A stretch of 64,000 nucleotides of DNA from Arthrobacter sp. MA-N2 (GCF_000517125.1 NZ_KI912156.1:581756-645755), one strand, 5' to 3'. Positions 55,787 through 64,000 are shown, counted from the first letter of the stretch. The notes: generated from the sequence alone by a model not told the origin. Numbers and translations: made by a program.

Positions 55787-56863
55787 CTAAAGGAACCTGT
55801 CCAGCAGGCTGGCTTCAGCCATGCGACTGAGCCCTTCGCGAACGGTCCGGGCGCGCTGATCGCCTATGCCGTCCACGGTCATGAGGTCGTCGATAGTAGC
55901 GGCCATGAGGTTCTGGAGTCCGCCGAAATGTTCCACCAAACGGTCGGCCACGGCCTTCGGAACCGACTTCAGCCCGGACAGGAGGCGGTATCCGCGGGGC
56001 TGTACCCCGGCGTCGAGCACGTCCAAGCCCCCGGCGAAACCGATGATGCCGGAAATCTTGCCCAGATCAATCAGCTCGGTGGGGCCAAGCTCCAGAAGAG
56101 CCTGGACTGCGCCGTCGATCTCGTCCGGCGAGGCGTCGGCACCGGCGTAATCGCGGATGATCACGTCGCTGCCCGGGCCGCGACCAGTGGTGAGCTCTTC
56201 CAGCTGCAAGGACAGCAACCTGCCGTCTTCGCCCAGTTCAAGGACATACTGTGAGATTTCCTCGGCGATACGCCGGACCATTTCCTGGCGCTGGAGGGTG
56301 ACGGCCACATCCCGGACGGTGACCATGGCCTCGATCTCGAGGGCCGAGAGGGCGCTGGTGACCTGGTCCAAACGGGCACTGTAGCGTTCAAGGGTTGCGA
56401 GGGCCTGGTTGGCGCGTGCCAGGACCTTCTCGGAGCCTTCCAGCACATGGCGCAAGCCGTTGACATACAGGGCGATGATCTGCATGGACTGGCTGACCGA
56501 AATCACCGGTACTCCGGTCTGGATGGCCACGCGCTCCGCTGTCCGATGGCGCGTCCCGGACTCCTGGGTCTCGATGCTGGAGTCCGGCACAAGCTGGACC
56601 GCGGCACGAAGGATATTCCCGGCGTCCTTGTCGCAAATGATGGCACCATCCATCTTCGCGAGCTCACGCAGCCGGGTCGGGGAGAAGTCGATGCCGATTT
56701 CAAAGCCGCCGGAACAGATCGACTCGATGGTCCGGTCCGTTCCCAGCACGATCAGGGCGCCAGTGCGCCCGCGGAGGATACGTTCCAGGCCGTCGCGCAG
56801 CGGCGTTCCGGGGGCCACCCTGCCCAGAGTCGCCTTGAGCGATTCTTCGGGGCTCCGAGCCAT
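55787..56863 (-). CDS. disA: diadenylate cyclase, DNA integrity scanning protein DisA
   Basis: A 358-aa octameric enzyme that makes cyclic di-AMP from ATP and binds branched DNA. The N-terminal DAC domain holds the catalytic motifs DGA (KMDGAIICDKDAG, near residue 75) and RHR (GTRHRTAERVA, near residue 108). A helical linker and C-terminal helix-hairpin-helix motifs (LLSGLKSVPKAVADRLVEHFG, MTVDGIGDQRARTVREGLSRM) complete it. The length is standard. ATG at 56863 has GAAGGGA upstream. radA lies 2.6 kb away on the same strand. The two are commonly linked, but here prfC and a small gene intervene. Confidence 0.96.
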   Translation of the reverse strand: MARSPEESLKATLGRVAPGTPLRDGLERILRGRTGALIVLGTDRTIESICSGGFEIGIDFSPTRLRELAKMDGAIICDKDAGNILRAAVQLVPDSSIETQESGTRHRTAERVAIQTGVPVISVSQSMQIIALYVNGLRHVLEGSEKVLARANQALATLERYSARLDQVTSALSALEIEAMVTVRDVAVTLQRQEMVRRIAEEISQYVLELGEDGRLLSLQLEELTTGRGPGSDVIIRDYAGADASPDEIDGAVQALLELGPTELIDLGKISGIIGFAGGLDVLDAGVQPRGYRLLSGLKSVPKAVADRLVEHFGGLQNLMAATIDDLMTVDGIGDQRARTVREGLSRMAEASLLDRFL

Positions 56864-57097
56864 AGGTGTTCCCTTCAAAGGTGCAGGCAATCGTGCCCGC
56901 AAGTGTGCCGGTCTTCAGCAGTGAGCCGACAGGATCAAAATACTTGGTTTCCCGCAAGCTCAATGATAGAGGTATTGACCGGCAAGAACCGCACAGGCAA
57001 GCCTTAAAGTGCCCCAAAGAAGGTTACGTGACGAGGGCCTTGAAACGCGTTCGACGGCGGCAGCCAGACCACCACTTTGCGCCGGGTTCCCCGAAGC

Positions 57098-57346
57098 TCA
57101 GGGAGTCATCCGAAGCCGGGCGAGCCGCTCAAGGTCGCGTCGTACGCTCAAGAGTGCTGCTTCCCTGGCCGCAGCCTTTCCGGTGTCCGGATGTGATTGC
57201 CTTCCGGGAACGCCGGTTCCGCTTGCACTGGTTTCCGGGCGGCGTCCCTGTTGGGGCCAGTCCCTGGCCGCACTGGAATTCGGGCCGGCGTTCGCGGCGG
57301 AGGAGGGGCCGAGGGGATCGTAGAACAAGTCATTTCCCGGTTTCAC
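57098..57346 (-). CDS. small hypothetical protein
   Basis: An 82-aa hydrophilic protein, if started at GTG 57346 (VKPGNDLFYDPLGPSSA). ATG one codon earlier is also possible. A TAGTTT box lies 6 bp before the GTG, compatible with leaderless transcription. The sequence is low-complexity in the middle and ends in a basic helix (AAREAALLSVRRDLERLARL). It is on the disA strand, with about 230 bp between them. No family is recognised. The organised N-terminus and C-terminal helix argue for a gene, but chance is not excluded. Confidence 0.45.
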   Translation of the reverse strand: MKPGNDLFYDPLGPSSAANAGPNSSAARDWPQQGRRPETSASGTGVPGRQSHPDTGKAAAREAALLSVRRDLERLARLRMTP

Positions 57347-57427
57347 CATTTCAAACTATCGGCCGGTGATTTCCGAGGTTTGTGCACCTCGTTTCAATCC
57401 TGTTAAACGCTGCCTTCGATACAGGAC

Positions 57428-57503
57428 GTGAGCGAGCGTGGGCGAAAAAGAGCTCATAGGTGAGCGAGCGTCGCTAGGGAGGCAAACGCTCGCTCACCTA
57501 TCG
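57428..57503. repeat. repeat element with 16-bp inverted arms
   Basis: ATAGGTGAGCGAGCGT (57456-57471) and ACGCTCGCTCACCTAT (57486-57501) are perfect inverted copies with a 14-nt loop. A further GTGAGCGAGCGT lies at 57428-57439. The core TAGGTGAGCGrGCGTC is also the core of the repeats behind the 5S gene at 7985-8246, so this is a dispersed family. Confidence 0.75.
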
Positions 57504-57756
57504 CCGCAAGCACGCCGATCCTCTATCGGATATGCCGGCATAGACATCTGAATGCCGTCCTCCCGCCGTGCCTTTTAGACGCCGCCTTCGGCCAGCTTGG
57601 CGGGCTGGGATAAACTTAGTACCTTGGCTGGCGCGCAACCGTGCCGCTCCCTGCGTTGGCCCCGGCCGGCAACGGGCCCGGATCCAGCCTCCATCCCACG
57701 CATGGCCCGTCGTTCTTCAGTGCGGGCAACGCCCAGATCGCAGCGAAAGTAGCACC

Positions 57757-59370
57757 GTGTCCCAAGAAGTCCTGAGCCCCGCCCGAGTCCAGGAAATTCA
57801 CCACCAGGCGTCCCGGCGTCGGACTTTTGCGGTCATTTCGCACCCTGACGCGGGCAAGTCCACGCTGACGGAGGCCCTCGCCCTGCATGCCAAAGTCATC
57901 GGCACCGCAGGTGCGTCGAGTGGCAAGGCCAACCGCAAGGAAACCGTTTCGGACTGGATGCAGATGGAAAAGGACCGCGGTATTTCCATCAGCTCCGCGG
58001 CCTTGCAGTTCTCCTACCGGGACACCGTGATCAACCTGCTGGATACCCCGGGTCACGCCGATTTCTCCGAGGACACCTACCGGGTCCTGGCCGCCGTTGA
58101 CTGCGCCGTCATGCTGGTGGATGCCGCGAAGGGCTTGGAAACGCAGACCATGAAGCTCTTCGAGGTCTGCAAACAGCGGAACCTGCCCATCATCACCGTC
58201 ATCAATAAATGGGACCGGCCGGGCCTGGACGCCCTCGCGCTGATGGACGAAATCACAGAACGTACCGGCCTCCAACCCATGCCGCTGACCTGGGCTGTGG
58301 GCATTTCCGGCGACTTCCGTGGAGTCTGGGACCTGCGCAATGACCGCTTCGCCCGGTTCGCCCGTAACAACGCCGGCGCCAACATCGCCATCACTGAGTA
58401 CTTCACCCCGGAAGAAGCAGCGGAAACGCAGGGCAACAACTGGAGCGACGCCGTCGACGAAGCCGGGCTGGTGATCGAATCGAACCTTGAATTCAACGTG
58501 GAAAGCTTCCACGCAGGAACGGCGACGCCTATCCTCTTCAGCTCGGCAGCGTTGAACTTCGGGGTCAAGGAAATCCTGGACGCATTGGTGGATTTCGCGC
58601 CTCCGGCCGCGCCCCGGCCGGACATCGACGGCGAACCCCGTTCCGTCGACGCGCCCTTCGCTGGTTTTGTCTTCAAGGTCCAGGCCGGCATGAACAAGGC
58701 CCACCGTGACCACGTCGCGTTCATCCGCGTGTGTTCCGGCGTCTTTGAGCGTGGCATGGTGGTCACGCAGACCCGTACCGGGAAGTCCTTCGCGACCAAG
58801 TACGCCCAGCAGGTGTTCGGGCGTGAACGCGAAGTCATCGACGAAGCCTACCCCGGCGATGTTGTTGGCTTGGTGAACGCGTCATCCCTGCGCGTAGGGG
58901 ACAGCCTGTTCCTGGAAGAGCCCGTGGAATTCCCCGCCATCCCGCTTTTTGCGCCCGAACATTTCCAGGTGGCCAGGTCCCAGGATCCCAGCCGCTTCAA
59001 GCAATTCCGCCGCGGGATCGAGCAACTTGAGCACGAAGGCGTCATTCAAGTGCTCCGCTCCGACGTCCGTGGGGACCAGGCGCCGGTGCTCGCCGCTGTC
59101 GGTCCCATGCAGTTCGAAGTGGTGGAGGACCGCATGGCCCACGACTTCAACGCCCCGATGCGCTTGGAGCGCCTCCCGTACTCGATGGCGAGGATCTCGA
59201 CGGCGGATGCCATGCCCGCGCTCGCGAACGTCCCTGGCGCTGAGGTGCTGTTGCGGTCCGACGGCGAATACCTGGCGTTATTCAACGACGTCTGGGCGCT
59301 GCGCCGGATCGAGAAGAACCACCCGAACCTCACGCTGCTGCCGATCGGCACGCACAACCCCGCGAAATAG
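57757..59370 (+). CDS. prfC: peptide chain release factor 3
   Basis: A 537-aa translational GTPase that recycles release factors 1 and 2 from the ribosome. G1 is SHPDAGKST, G2 lies in DRGISISSAALQF, G3 is DTPGHADFSEDTYR and G4 is NKWD. Later domains carry VFKVQAGMNKAHRDHVAF and GPMQFEVVEDRMAHDF, which separate RF3 from EF-G. The start is GTG at 57757, since the frame upstream to 57568 has no homologous sequence. The gene stands alone, with a nested inverted repeat directly after it. Confidence 0.95.
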   Translation: MSQEVLSPARVQEIHHQASRRRTFAVISHPDAGKSTLTEALALHAKVIGTAGASSGKANRKETVSDWMQMEKDRGISISSAALQFSYRDTVINLLDTPGHADFSEDTYRVLAAVDCAVMLVDAAKGLETQTMKLFEVCKQRNLPIITVINKWDRPGLDALALMDEITERTGLQPMPLTWAVGISGDFRGVWDLRNDRFARFARNNAGANIAITEYFTPEEAAETQGNNWSDAVDEAGLVIESNLEFNVESFHAGTATPILFSSAALNFGVKEILDALVDFAPPAAPRPDIDGEPRSVDAPFAGFVFKVQAGMNKAHRDHVAFIRVCSGVFERGMVVTQTRTGKSFATKYAQQVFGREREVIDEAYPGDVVGLVNASSLRVGDSLFLEEPVEFPAIPLFAPEHFQVARSQDPSRFKQFRRGIEQLEHEGVIQVLRSDVRGDQAPVLAAVGPMQFEVVEDRMAHDFNAPMRLERLPYSMARISTADAMPALANVPGAEVLLRSDGEYLALFNDVWALRRIEKNHPNLTLLPIGTHNPAK

Positions 59371-59394
59371 TCCTCCAACCGCACCGCAATCCCT

Positions 59395-59478
59395 CTGGAC
59401 ATGCCCCTCGTATCAGCCGAGGAGTGGACATAATGCTGTTATGTCCACTCCTTGGTTCGTGCAGGGGGCATGTCCAGT
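59395..59478. repeat. nested inverted repeat between convergent prfC and radA
   Basis: The outer arms are CTGGACATGCCCCT (59395-59408) and AGGGGGCATGTCCAG (59462-59476). The inner arms are AGGAGTGGACATAA (59420-59433) and TTATGTCCACTCCT (59439-59452), a perfect 14-bp stem with a 5-nt loop. It may act as a bidirectional terminator for the converging genes. The two-level symmetry also fits a miniature repeat element. Confidence 0.75.
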
Positions 59479-59495
59479 GGTGGGGCTATCTGCCG

Positions 59496-60869
59496 CTAAG
59501 TGATCAGCAGTTCCAAGGCCTCGGCCAGATGTGCCACTTCGCGGACCGAGAAGCCTTCCGGGATCGGGCCCGGCCCGTTGGGGCTGGCGGGAACCACGGC
59601 ATGCGTGAAACCAAGCCGCTGGGCCTCGTGGATGCGCTGGTTGATCCCTGGAACGGGGCGGACTTCCCCGGCAAGGCCAACCTCGCCGAAGGCGATCAAC
59701 CTCTGCGGCAGCGCCTTCCGGGCCTTTGCCGAGGCCACGGCAAGCGCGACGGCGAGGTCGGTGGCAGGTTCGCTCAACTTCACTCCTCCGACGGTGGCAA
59801 CGTAGGAGTCGTCCTTGTGCAGGATGCAGCCGGCCCGCTGTTGGAGTACGGCCAGGAGCATGGCGACGCGCGAACTGTCCAACCCGCTGGTGGCCCTGCG
59901 CGGCTGTGAGCTGGCACTTTCGGCCAGGAGCGACTGAACCTCGGCCAGCAGCGGCCTGCGGCCTTCCATGGTCACGGTGATGCAGGTACCGGAAACGGGC
60001 TCCCGCGTCCGTGAAACAAAGAGGCCGCTGGGATCGGCGAGGCCTTCGATGCCGGCTTCGTTCAGGTCGAAGCAGCCGACGTCGTCCGTGGCCCCGTAAC
60101 GGTTCTTGACCGCGCGCAACAAGCGGAGCCGGGAATGGCGCTCGCCTTCGAACTGGCACACCACGTCCACCAAGTGCTCAAGGAGACGCGGGCCGGCAAT
60201 GGAGCCGTCTTTCGTCACATGTCCCACGAGAAGGGTGGTCATGCCGCGGCGCTTCGCGGCAGCGATAATGGACGCAGCCACTTCCCGGACCTGTGACACA
60301 CCGCCCGCGCTGCCCTCGACGTCGGCGCTGCTGAGCGTCTGCACGGAGTCCACGATCAACAGCTTCGGTTCAAGTTTCTCCACTTGCCCCAGCGCCTGCC
60401 CGAGGTCCGTTTCCGCCGAGAGATAGAGGCTGTGCGCGACCGCGTCAATCCGTTCCGCGCGGAGTTTGACCTGGGCGGCCGATTCCTCGCCTGTGACATA
60501 CAGGACGTCCTGCCCCGTGCGGGCGAATTTCGCTGCGACATCCAGCAAGAGGGTGGATTTCCCGACGCCGGGCTCCCCGGCAAGCAGGATCACCGCGCCC
60601 GGGACGAGCCCGCCACCCAGGACGCGGTCCAGTTCGTCGACACCAGTGGGCAGGAACGCCGCCGTGGTCCCGTCTACCTCGGCAATGCGGCGGGCCGGCT
60701 CCAGAACCGTTGTTGCCGCCGTCGTACGCGCAACCGTGGTTCCTGTTTCCTCCACGGTGCCCCACGCCTGGCACTCGCCGCAGCGACCCACCCACTTGAC
60801 CGTGCTCCACCCGCATTCGGCACACTTGTACGCGGGTGTTTTGGAAGTGCGTGAGGTCTTGGAAGCCAT
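59496..60869 (-). CDS. radA: DNA repair protein RadA (Sms)
   Basis: A 457-aa RecA-like helicase that promotes branch migration in recombination. The N-terminal zinc finger is CAECGWSTVKWVGRCGEC. Walker A is GEPGVGKSTLLLDVA, and the RadA-specific motif is KNRYGATDDVG (KNRFG in most). A C-terminal Lon-protease-like domain (FGEVGLAGEVRPVPGINQRI) follows without catalytic residues. ATG at 60869 is preceded 7 bp upstream by TAGCCT and has no Shine-Dalgarno, so it is probably leaderless. Confidence 0.96.
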   Translation of the reverse strand: MASKTSRTSKTPAYKCAECGWSTVKWVGRCGECQAWGTVEETGTTVARTTAATTVLEPARRIAEVDGTTAAFLPTGVDELDRVLGGGLVPGAVILLAGEPGVGKSTLLLDVAAKFARTGQDVLYVTGEESAAQVKLRAERIDAVAHSLYLSAETDLGQALGQVEKLEPKLLIVDSVQTLSSADVEGSAGGVSQVREVAASIIAAAKRRGMTTLLVGHVTKDGSIAGPRLLEHLVDVVCQFEGERHSRLRLLRAVKNRYGATDDVGCFDLNEAGIEGLADPSGLFVSRTREPVSGTCITVTMEGRRPLLAEVQSLLAESASSQPRRATSGLDSSRVAMLLAVLQQRAGCILHKDDSYVATVGGVKLSEPATDLAVALAVASAKARKALPQRLIAFGEVGLAGEVRPVPGINQRIHEAQRLGFTHAVVPASPNGPGPIPEGFSVREVAHLAEALELLIT

Positions 60870-60876
60870 GCGTACA

Positions 60877-60882
60877 AGGCTA
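60877..60882 (-). promoter_or_regulatory. -10-like TAGCCT before radA
   Basis: TAGCCT plus seven bases precedes the radA ATG on the minus strand. The same hexamer stands before the gene at 55035. Confidence 0.45.
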
Positions 60883-60908
60883 GTGGAGGGGTAGGACAGT
60901 CAAGCTCC

Positions 60909-62039
60909 TCACTGCAGCTCGGGAAGTATGTCTCTCGCCTCCCGGGGGTCCATGCCCGCGGCTTCGAGCAAATCCACCATGAGCGGGCGGAAGAGCATCA
61001 CCACCGTTTCGCCCTCGAGCTTTTGGACGTGGAGCATTTTGGGGTGCAGCCGGGTGGAAATGTCCGCCAAGTCCTGCCGCGCACCGCGCAGGTGGGCGCG
61101 TCGGGCGCCGTCGTGCACTTCCGCAAGGCCCAGCGATAGTTCCTCGACGGCCGCGGAGGTGTCCAACAGCACTTCCGAGATGCTGTCCGTGGCTTCGTCC
61201 GTCAAGGCGGCATGGTTGATGGCGCTGGTGAGCCGCCGGGCGAACACCCGGCCGTTGCGGAGTGCTAGGTCGATGGAATCCAGCGATTCCGCAAGCATGG
61301 TCAGCTCGTCGCGGTGCCGCCGATACGCGGGAGCGATCGTCGCCACCTCGCCTGACGCCTTGAGGGATTGGCGCATGCGGTCCACCAGGGGCTGGCAATT
61401 CCGCCCCCGGATGAGAGCGTGCCACGCCTGGGTCGAGTCGCTGTTGATCAATGCTTCGGCACACTCGCGGAGCACCTCCGAGAGCTCGTGGAGGAGTTTG
61501 CGGACGTCCTGGCGAGGCTCCCTGCGCGGGTCCTTGGGGACCAGCATGGTGACGAGCAGGGCGAAAACCCCGCCCACCACGGCGTCGATGCTCCGTGTGA
61601 AAGGTCCGCCGGCCGGCGCAGGCAGCAGCACCACGAGCAGTGATTGCAGGCCCAGTTGGGTGGTGAAAATGGAGCCACTGTCCAGGAATCGTGCCAACAG
61701 GATGGAGAAAAGAAGGACGACGGCGGCCTGCCAGATCCCCGAACCCAGCCAGTGGAGGAGCAAATCGCCGACGACGATCCCGAGGGTGCACCCAAGCCCC
61801 ACCTCCACGACCCGGCGAAGCCGTGGATCCCGCGAGAAGCCGAGCGCGATCAGTGACGAGGTAGCCGCGAAAAGCGGCCCCGAGTGCCCCAAAATGTACT
61901 CAGCGAACGCGTAGGCGCCCACGGCGCACACCGTCATCTGGACGGCCGGAACCAGCGAGTTCCGACTGCGGACGAAGCCTGTGCGCAGCCGCGCCCGCAG
62001 GAATTTCTTGCTTGCTGAAAGTCCTTGAGGGGCGGCCAT
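60909..62039 (-). CDS. FUSC-family membrane protein (aromatic acid exporter-like)
   Basis: A 376-aa protein. The N-terminal half has five or six hydrophobic segments (for example VQMTVCAVGAYAFAEYILG, PLFAATSSLIALGFSRDPRL, WQAAVVLLFSILLARFL) in the FUSC/ArAE arrangement. The soluble C-terminal half is predicted to be helical (VRKLLHELSEVLRECAEALI and beyond). Family members are linked to efflux of aromatic carboxylates and other small molecules. It starts at ATG 62039, divergent from pstS, and ends 39 bp before the radA start. Confidence 0.82.
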   Translation of the reverse strand: MAAPQGLSASKKFLRARLRTGFVRSRNSLVPAVQMTVCAVGAYAFAEYILGHSGPLFAATSSLIALGFSRDPRLRRVVEVGLGCTLGIVVGDLLLHWLGSGIWQAAVVLLFSILLARFLDSGSIFTTQLGLQSLLVVLLPAPAGGPFTRSIDAVVGGVFALLVTMLVPKDPRREPRQDVRKLLHELSEVLRECAEALINSDSTQAWHALIRGRNCQPLVDRMRQSLKASGEVATIAPAYRRHRDELTMLAESLDSIDLALRNGRVFARRLTSAINHAALTDEATDSISEVLLDTSAAVEELSLGLAEVHDGARRAHLRGARQDLADISTRLHPKMLHVQKLEGETVVMLFRPLMVDLLEAAGMDPREARDILPELQ

Positions 62040-62167
62040 GGCTCAAGTCTATTCAGGAGATCGCATCGGGGTCGGCTCGGCCCGAGGGGGACCCGCGGGT
62101 GAGAGGTGTCACATAATCCCTTGTGGCGCGCCAAGCGCAAGGGCAACGCTGGGCATGTAAGTCAATC

Positions 62168-62199
62168 GTCACCCGTCGTTAACCTTCCATTCACTTTGG
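62168..62199 (+). promoter_or_regulatory. PHO-box-like repeats upstream of pstS
   Basis: GTCACCCGTC, GTTAACCTTCC and ATTCACTTTGG follow one another directly with a 10-11 bp period. Each carries a TTCACC-like heptamer. This matches the direct-repeat design of actinobacterial PhoP operators and lies about 120 bp before the pstS start. Confidence 0.55.
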
Positions 62200-62321
62200 A
62201 CCGCCGATTCCGTTACCTGCGGCTCCTACCGTCAATAAAGGTACAAACACGTACGCAAATCTTCTTTATGCCGATTCTCCCTCGGCACGCATCAGAGAAT
62301 CCCTGGAAGGGGTACATCCTA

Positions 62322-63440
62322 GTGAAGGCAACTCGCTTCGGCCGCAACGCGGCAATCGCGGTCCTCGCAGTCGGCGCCCTTGCGCTGACCGCTTGCGGTT
62401 CGGACAACGCAACCAACACCCCGGCGGCAACTCAGACCACTGCAGGCGTTAAGGTCACCGGCACGCTGACAGGTATCGGCTCCTCGGCGCAGGGCGCCGC
62501 AATGGACGCCTGGAAGACCAACTTCGCTTCCGCCAACGCAGGCGCCACCGTGCAGTATTCCCCGGATGGTTCCGGCGCAGGACGCAAGGCCATCCTCGAC
62601 GGCTCGGCCCAGTTCGCAGGCTCCGACGCCTACCTGACTGACGCCGAACTGGCCAGCTCCAAGACCAAGTGCGGCCCCGATGGCGCCATCAACATCCCGG
62701 TGTACATCTCCCCGATCGCCGTCGCCTTCAACATCCCGAACGTCAAGGACTTGAAGCTCGACGCCACCACGGTTGCTAAGATCTTCCGCGGCCAGATCAC
62801 CAACTGGAACGATCCCGCAATCGCCGCCCTGAACGCCGGCGTCACGCTTCCGGACCTCAAGGTCACCCCGGTGAACCGTTCGGATGACTCCGGCACCACC
62901 CAGAACTTCACGGACTACCTGGCAGCTGCTGCTCCCTCGGTTTGGACCGACAAGGCTGCTGGCCTGTGGCCTGCATCCTTGAAGGGCGAGAACGCCAAGG
63001 GCACCTCCGGCGTCGTCAAGACCGTCACCGACACCCCGGGTGCCGTGACCTACGCCGACGACTCCGCAGTTTCCGGCAAGCTCGGCACCGCGCAGATCAA
63101 GGTTGGCTCGGACTTCGTGAAGATTTCCGCTGACGCTGCCGCCAAGGCCGTTGAACTCGGCAAGCCCGTTGCCGGCCGCACCACCGGCGACCTTTCCATC
63201 AAGCTTGACCGCACCATCACGGATTCCTCGGCATACCCGGTCGTGCTGGTTTCCTACCACGTCGTCTGCACCACCTACGACAAGCAGGAAACCGCTGACC
63301 TGGTCAAGGCATTCGAGAGCTACGTAGTCTCCGACGCCGGCCAGCAGGCTGCCGCCGGTTCCGCCAAGTCCGCCCCGCTCTCCAAGGCGTTGCAGGACAA
63401 GGCAAAGGCCGCTGTTGACTCCATCAAGGCCAAGGCCTAA
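62322..63440 (+). CDS. pstS: phosphate-binding lipoprotein PstS (canonical system)
   Basis: A 372-aa high-affinity phosphate receptor. The lipoprotein signal ends in ALTAC (Cys 25). Ligand-binding segments are GIGSSAQGAAMDAW, SPDGSGAGRKAIL, FAGSDAYLTD (with the Asp) and VNRSDDSGTTQNFTDYL (Arg, Ser, Thr). GTG at 62322 is used, with GGAAGGGG about 10 bp upstream. The longer frame from 62106 covers the promoter. A large hairpin follows before pstC, which is a usual way to keep more receptor than permease mRNA. It differs from the anchored PstS at 24500. Confidence 0.95.
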   Translation: MKATRFGRNAAIAVLAVGALALTACGSDNATNTPAATQTTAGVKVTGTLTGIGSSAQGAAMDAWKTNFASANAGATVQYSPDGSGAGRKAILDGSAQFAGSDAYLTDAELASSKTKCGPDGAINIPVYISPIAVAFNIPNVKDLKLDATTVAKIFRGQITNWNDPAIAALNAGVTLPDLKVTPVNRSDDSGTTQNFTDYLAAAAPSVWTDKAAGLWPASLKGENAKGTSGVVKTVTDTPGAVTYADDSAVSGKLGTAQIKVGSDFVKISADAAAKAVELGKPVAGRTTGDLSIKLDRTITDSSAYPVVLVSYHVVCTTYDKQETADLVKAFESYVVSDAGQQAAAGSAKSAPLSKALQDKAKAAVDSIKAKA

Positions 63441-63495
63441 GGACCACAACGGAGTAGTGGTGCCGCGTACGGTGGTACCACTACGCTGAATATCG

Positions 63496-63546
63496 AAGTT
63501 CCCCGTCCCGCGCTGGTGAAACATCACCGGGCGGGGCGGGGAACTT
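63496..63546 (+). terminator. long hairpin between pstS and pstC
   Basis: AAGTTCCCCGTCCCGC and the GCGGGGCGGGGAACTT region pair around an inner GGTGA/TCACC stem. There is a T-rich stretch (ATTTTTGAG) after it. It probably acts as a partial terminator or mRNA stabiliser within the pst operon. Confidence 0.7.
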
Positions 63547-63579
63547 GGCCATTTTTGAGTGAACCTGAAGGATCGTGAA

Positions 63580-64000
63580 GTGACCACCAACTCCTTGACC
63601 ACTTCCCAAGGTGCCGGACGCGCCGGGGACAAGGTCTTCTCCGGGGCCACCTTGGCCGCGGGATGCCTGATCCTCGCGGTTCTCTTCGGCGTCGCACTCT
63701 TCCTTGTAGTCCAGGCCATCCCTGCGCTCGTGGCTCCGCCTGCTGACATCCAGGGCGGCCAAGGCTTCTTCGCCTACATTTGGCCGATCGTGGTGGGGAC
63801 CCTGATTGCCGCGGTCATCGCGCTTGTCATCGCCACCCCCGTTGCCATCGGCGTCGCGTTGTTCATCTCGCACTACGCGCCCCGCAAGCTCGCCTCGGGC
63901 CTCGGCTACGTGGTGGACCTCCTCGCCGCTATTCCCTCGGTGGTCTACGGTGCTTGGGGTGCGGCCTTCCTTGCCCCGCAGATTTCGCCCGCCTATGGCT
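63580..64000 (+). CDS. pstC: phosphate ABC transporter permease PstC (canonical, truncated by window end)
   Basis: The open frame from GTG 63580 runs off the window (140 codons seen). It encodes a basic N-terminus, a first helix (LAAGCLILAVLFGVALFLVV), a periplasmic loop QGGQGFFAYIWPIVVGTL and the conserved VDLLAAIPSVVYGAWGA. AAGGA lies 10 bp upstream. It follows pstS by 139 bp. pstA and pstB are expected to the right of the window. Confidence 0.92.
   Translation, partial: MTTNSLTTSQGAGRAGDKVFSGATLAAGCLILAVLFGVALFLVVQAIPALVAPPADIQGGQGFFAYIWPIVVGTLIAAVIALVIATPVAIGVALFISHYAPRKLASGLGYVVDLLAAIPSVVYGAWGAAFLAPQISPAYG

Overview
The window is a high-GC actinobacterial chromosome segment. The rRNA sequences, the Lsr2, ClpC, DisA, RadA and PrfC proteins, and frequent GTG starts with TANNNT boxes 6-8 nt upstream suggest a member of the Micrococcaceae (Arthrobacter/Paenarthrobacter-like). 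This assignment rests on recognition of families, not on a database search.

Layout. (1) 1-8246: the 3' end of a 5S rRNA from a preceding rrn operon, then a 2.3 kb interval with a 39-bp repeat family, a decayed IS256-type transposase and an unassigned coding remnant, then a complete 16S-23S-5S operon without spacer tRNAs. The same terminator hairpin and repeat family follow this second 5S. (2) 8247-21811: three tandem paralogous alpha/beta hydrolases (minus), then lysS, a 58-aa membrane protein, lsr2, clpC, an S9 peptidase, a short ArgA-type acetyltransferase, a PTS-dependent dihydroxyacetone kinase operon dhaK-dhaL-dhaM (DhaM fused to HPr), and a small lipoprotein. (3) 21923-34071 (minus): an unusual phosphate-transport cluster. 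It holds a PstS-like binding protein, a 405-aa surface protein, a 926-aa exported membrane-anchored protein with a PstS-like C-terminal part, pstC, pstA, a membrane-anchored PstS, a sortase-fold protein lacking the catalytic His and Cys, pstB, and a sortase. PHO-box-like repeats lie upstream. (4) 34259-36072: a hypothetical gene and mutY.

(5) 36161-54968: two aromatic catabolic blocks. The first (AAHS-type transporter, TetR, FAD hydroxylase, maleylacetate reductase, hydroxyquinol 1,2-dioxygenase, and a periplasmic-binding-protein fold without a signal peptide) fits a hydroxyquinol route to 3-oxoadipate. The second (minus, 42888-53524) has two FAD hydroxylases (one frameshifted), two VOC extradiol dioxygenases, two FAH-family hydrolases, a ThDP enzyme, an MHS-type transporter and a SnoaL-like protein, with a divergent PucR-type regulator. 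It looks like a meta-cleavage pathway of unknown substrate. (6) 55035-64000: a membrane protein, disA, a small hypothetical gene, prfC, a nested inverted repeat, radA, a FUSC-family protein, and the start of a canonical pst operon (lipoprotein PstS and a truncated PstC), preceded by a PHO-box-like array.

The most interesting region is the Pst/sortase cluster at 21923-34071. It encodes a second complete Pst transporter (CABS) together with surface-anchored companions, a sortase and a catalytically dead sortase paralogue, and it appears to be phosphate-regulated. It coexists with the ordinary pst operon 28 kb away.
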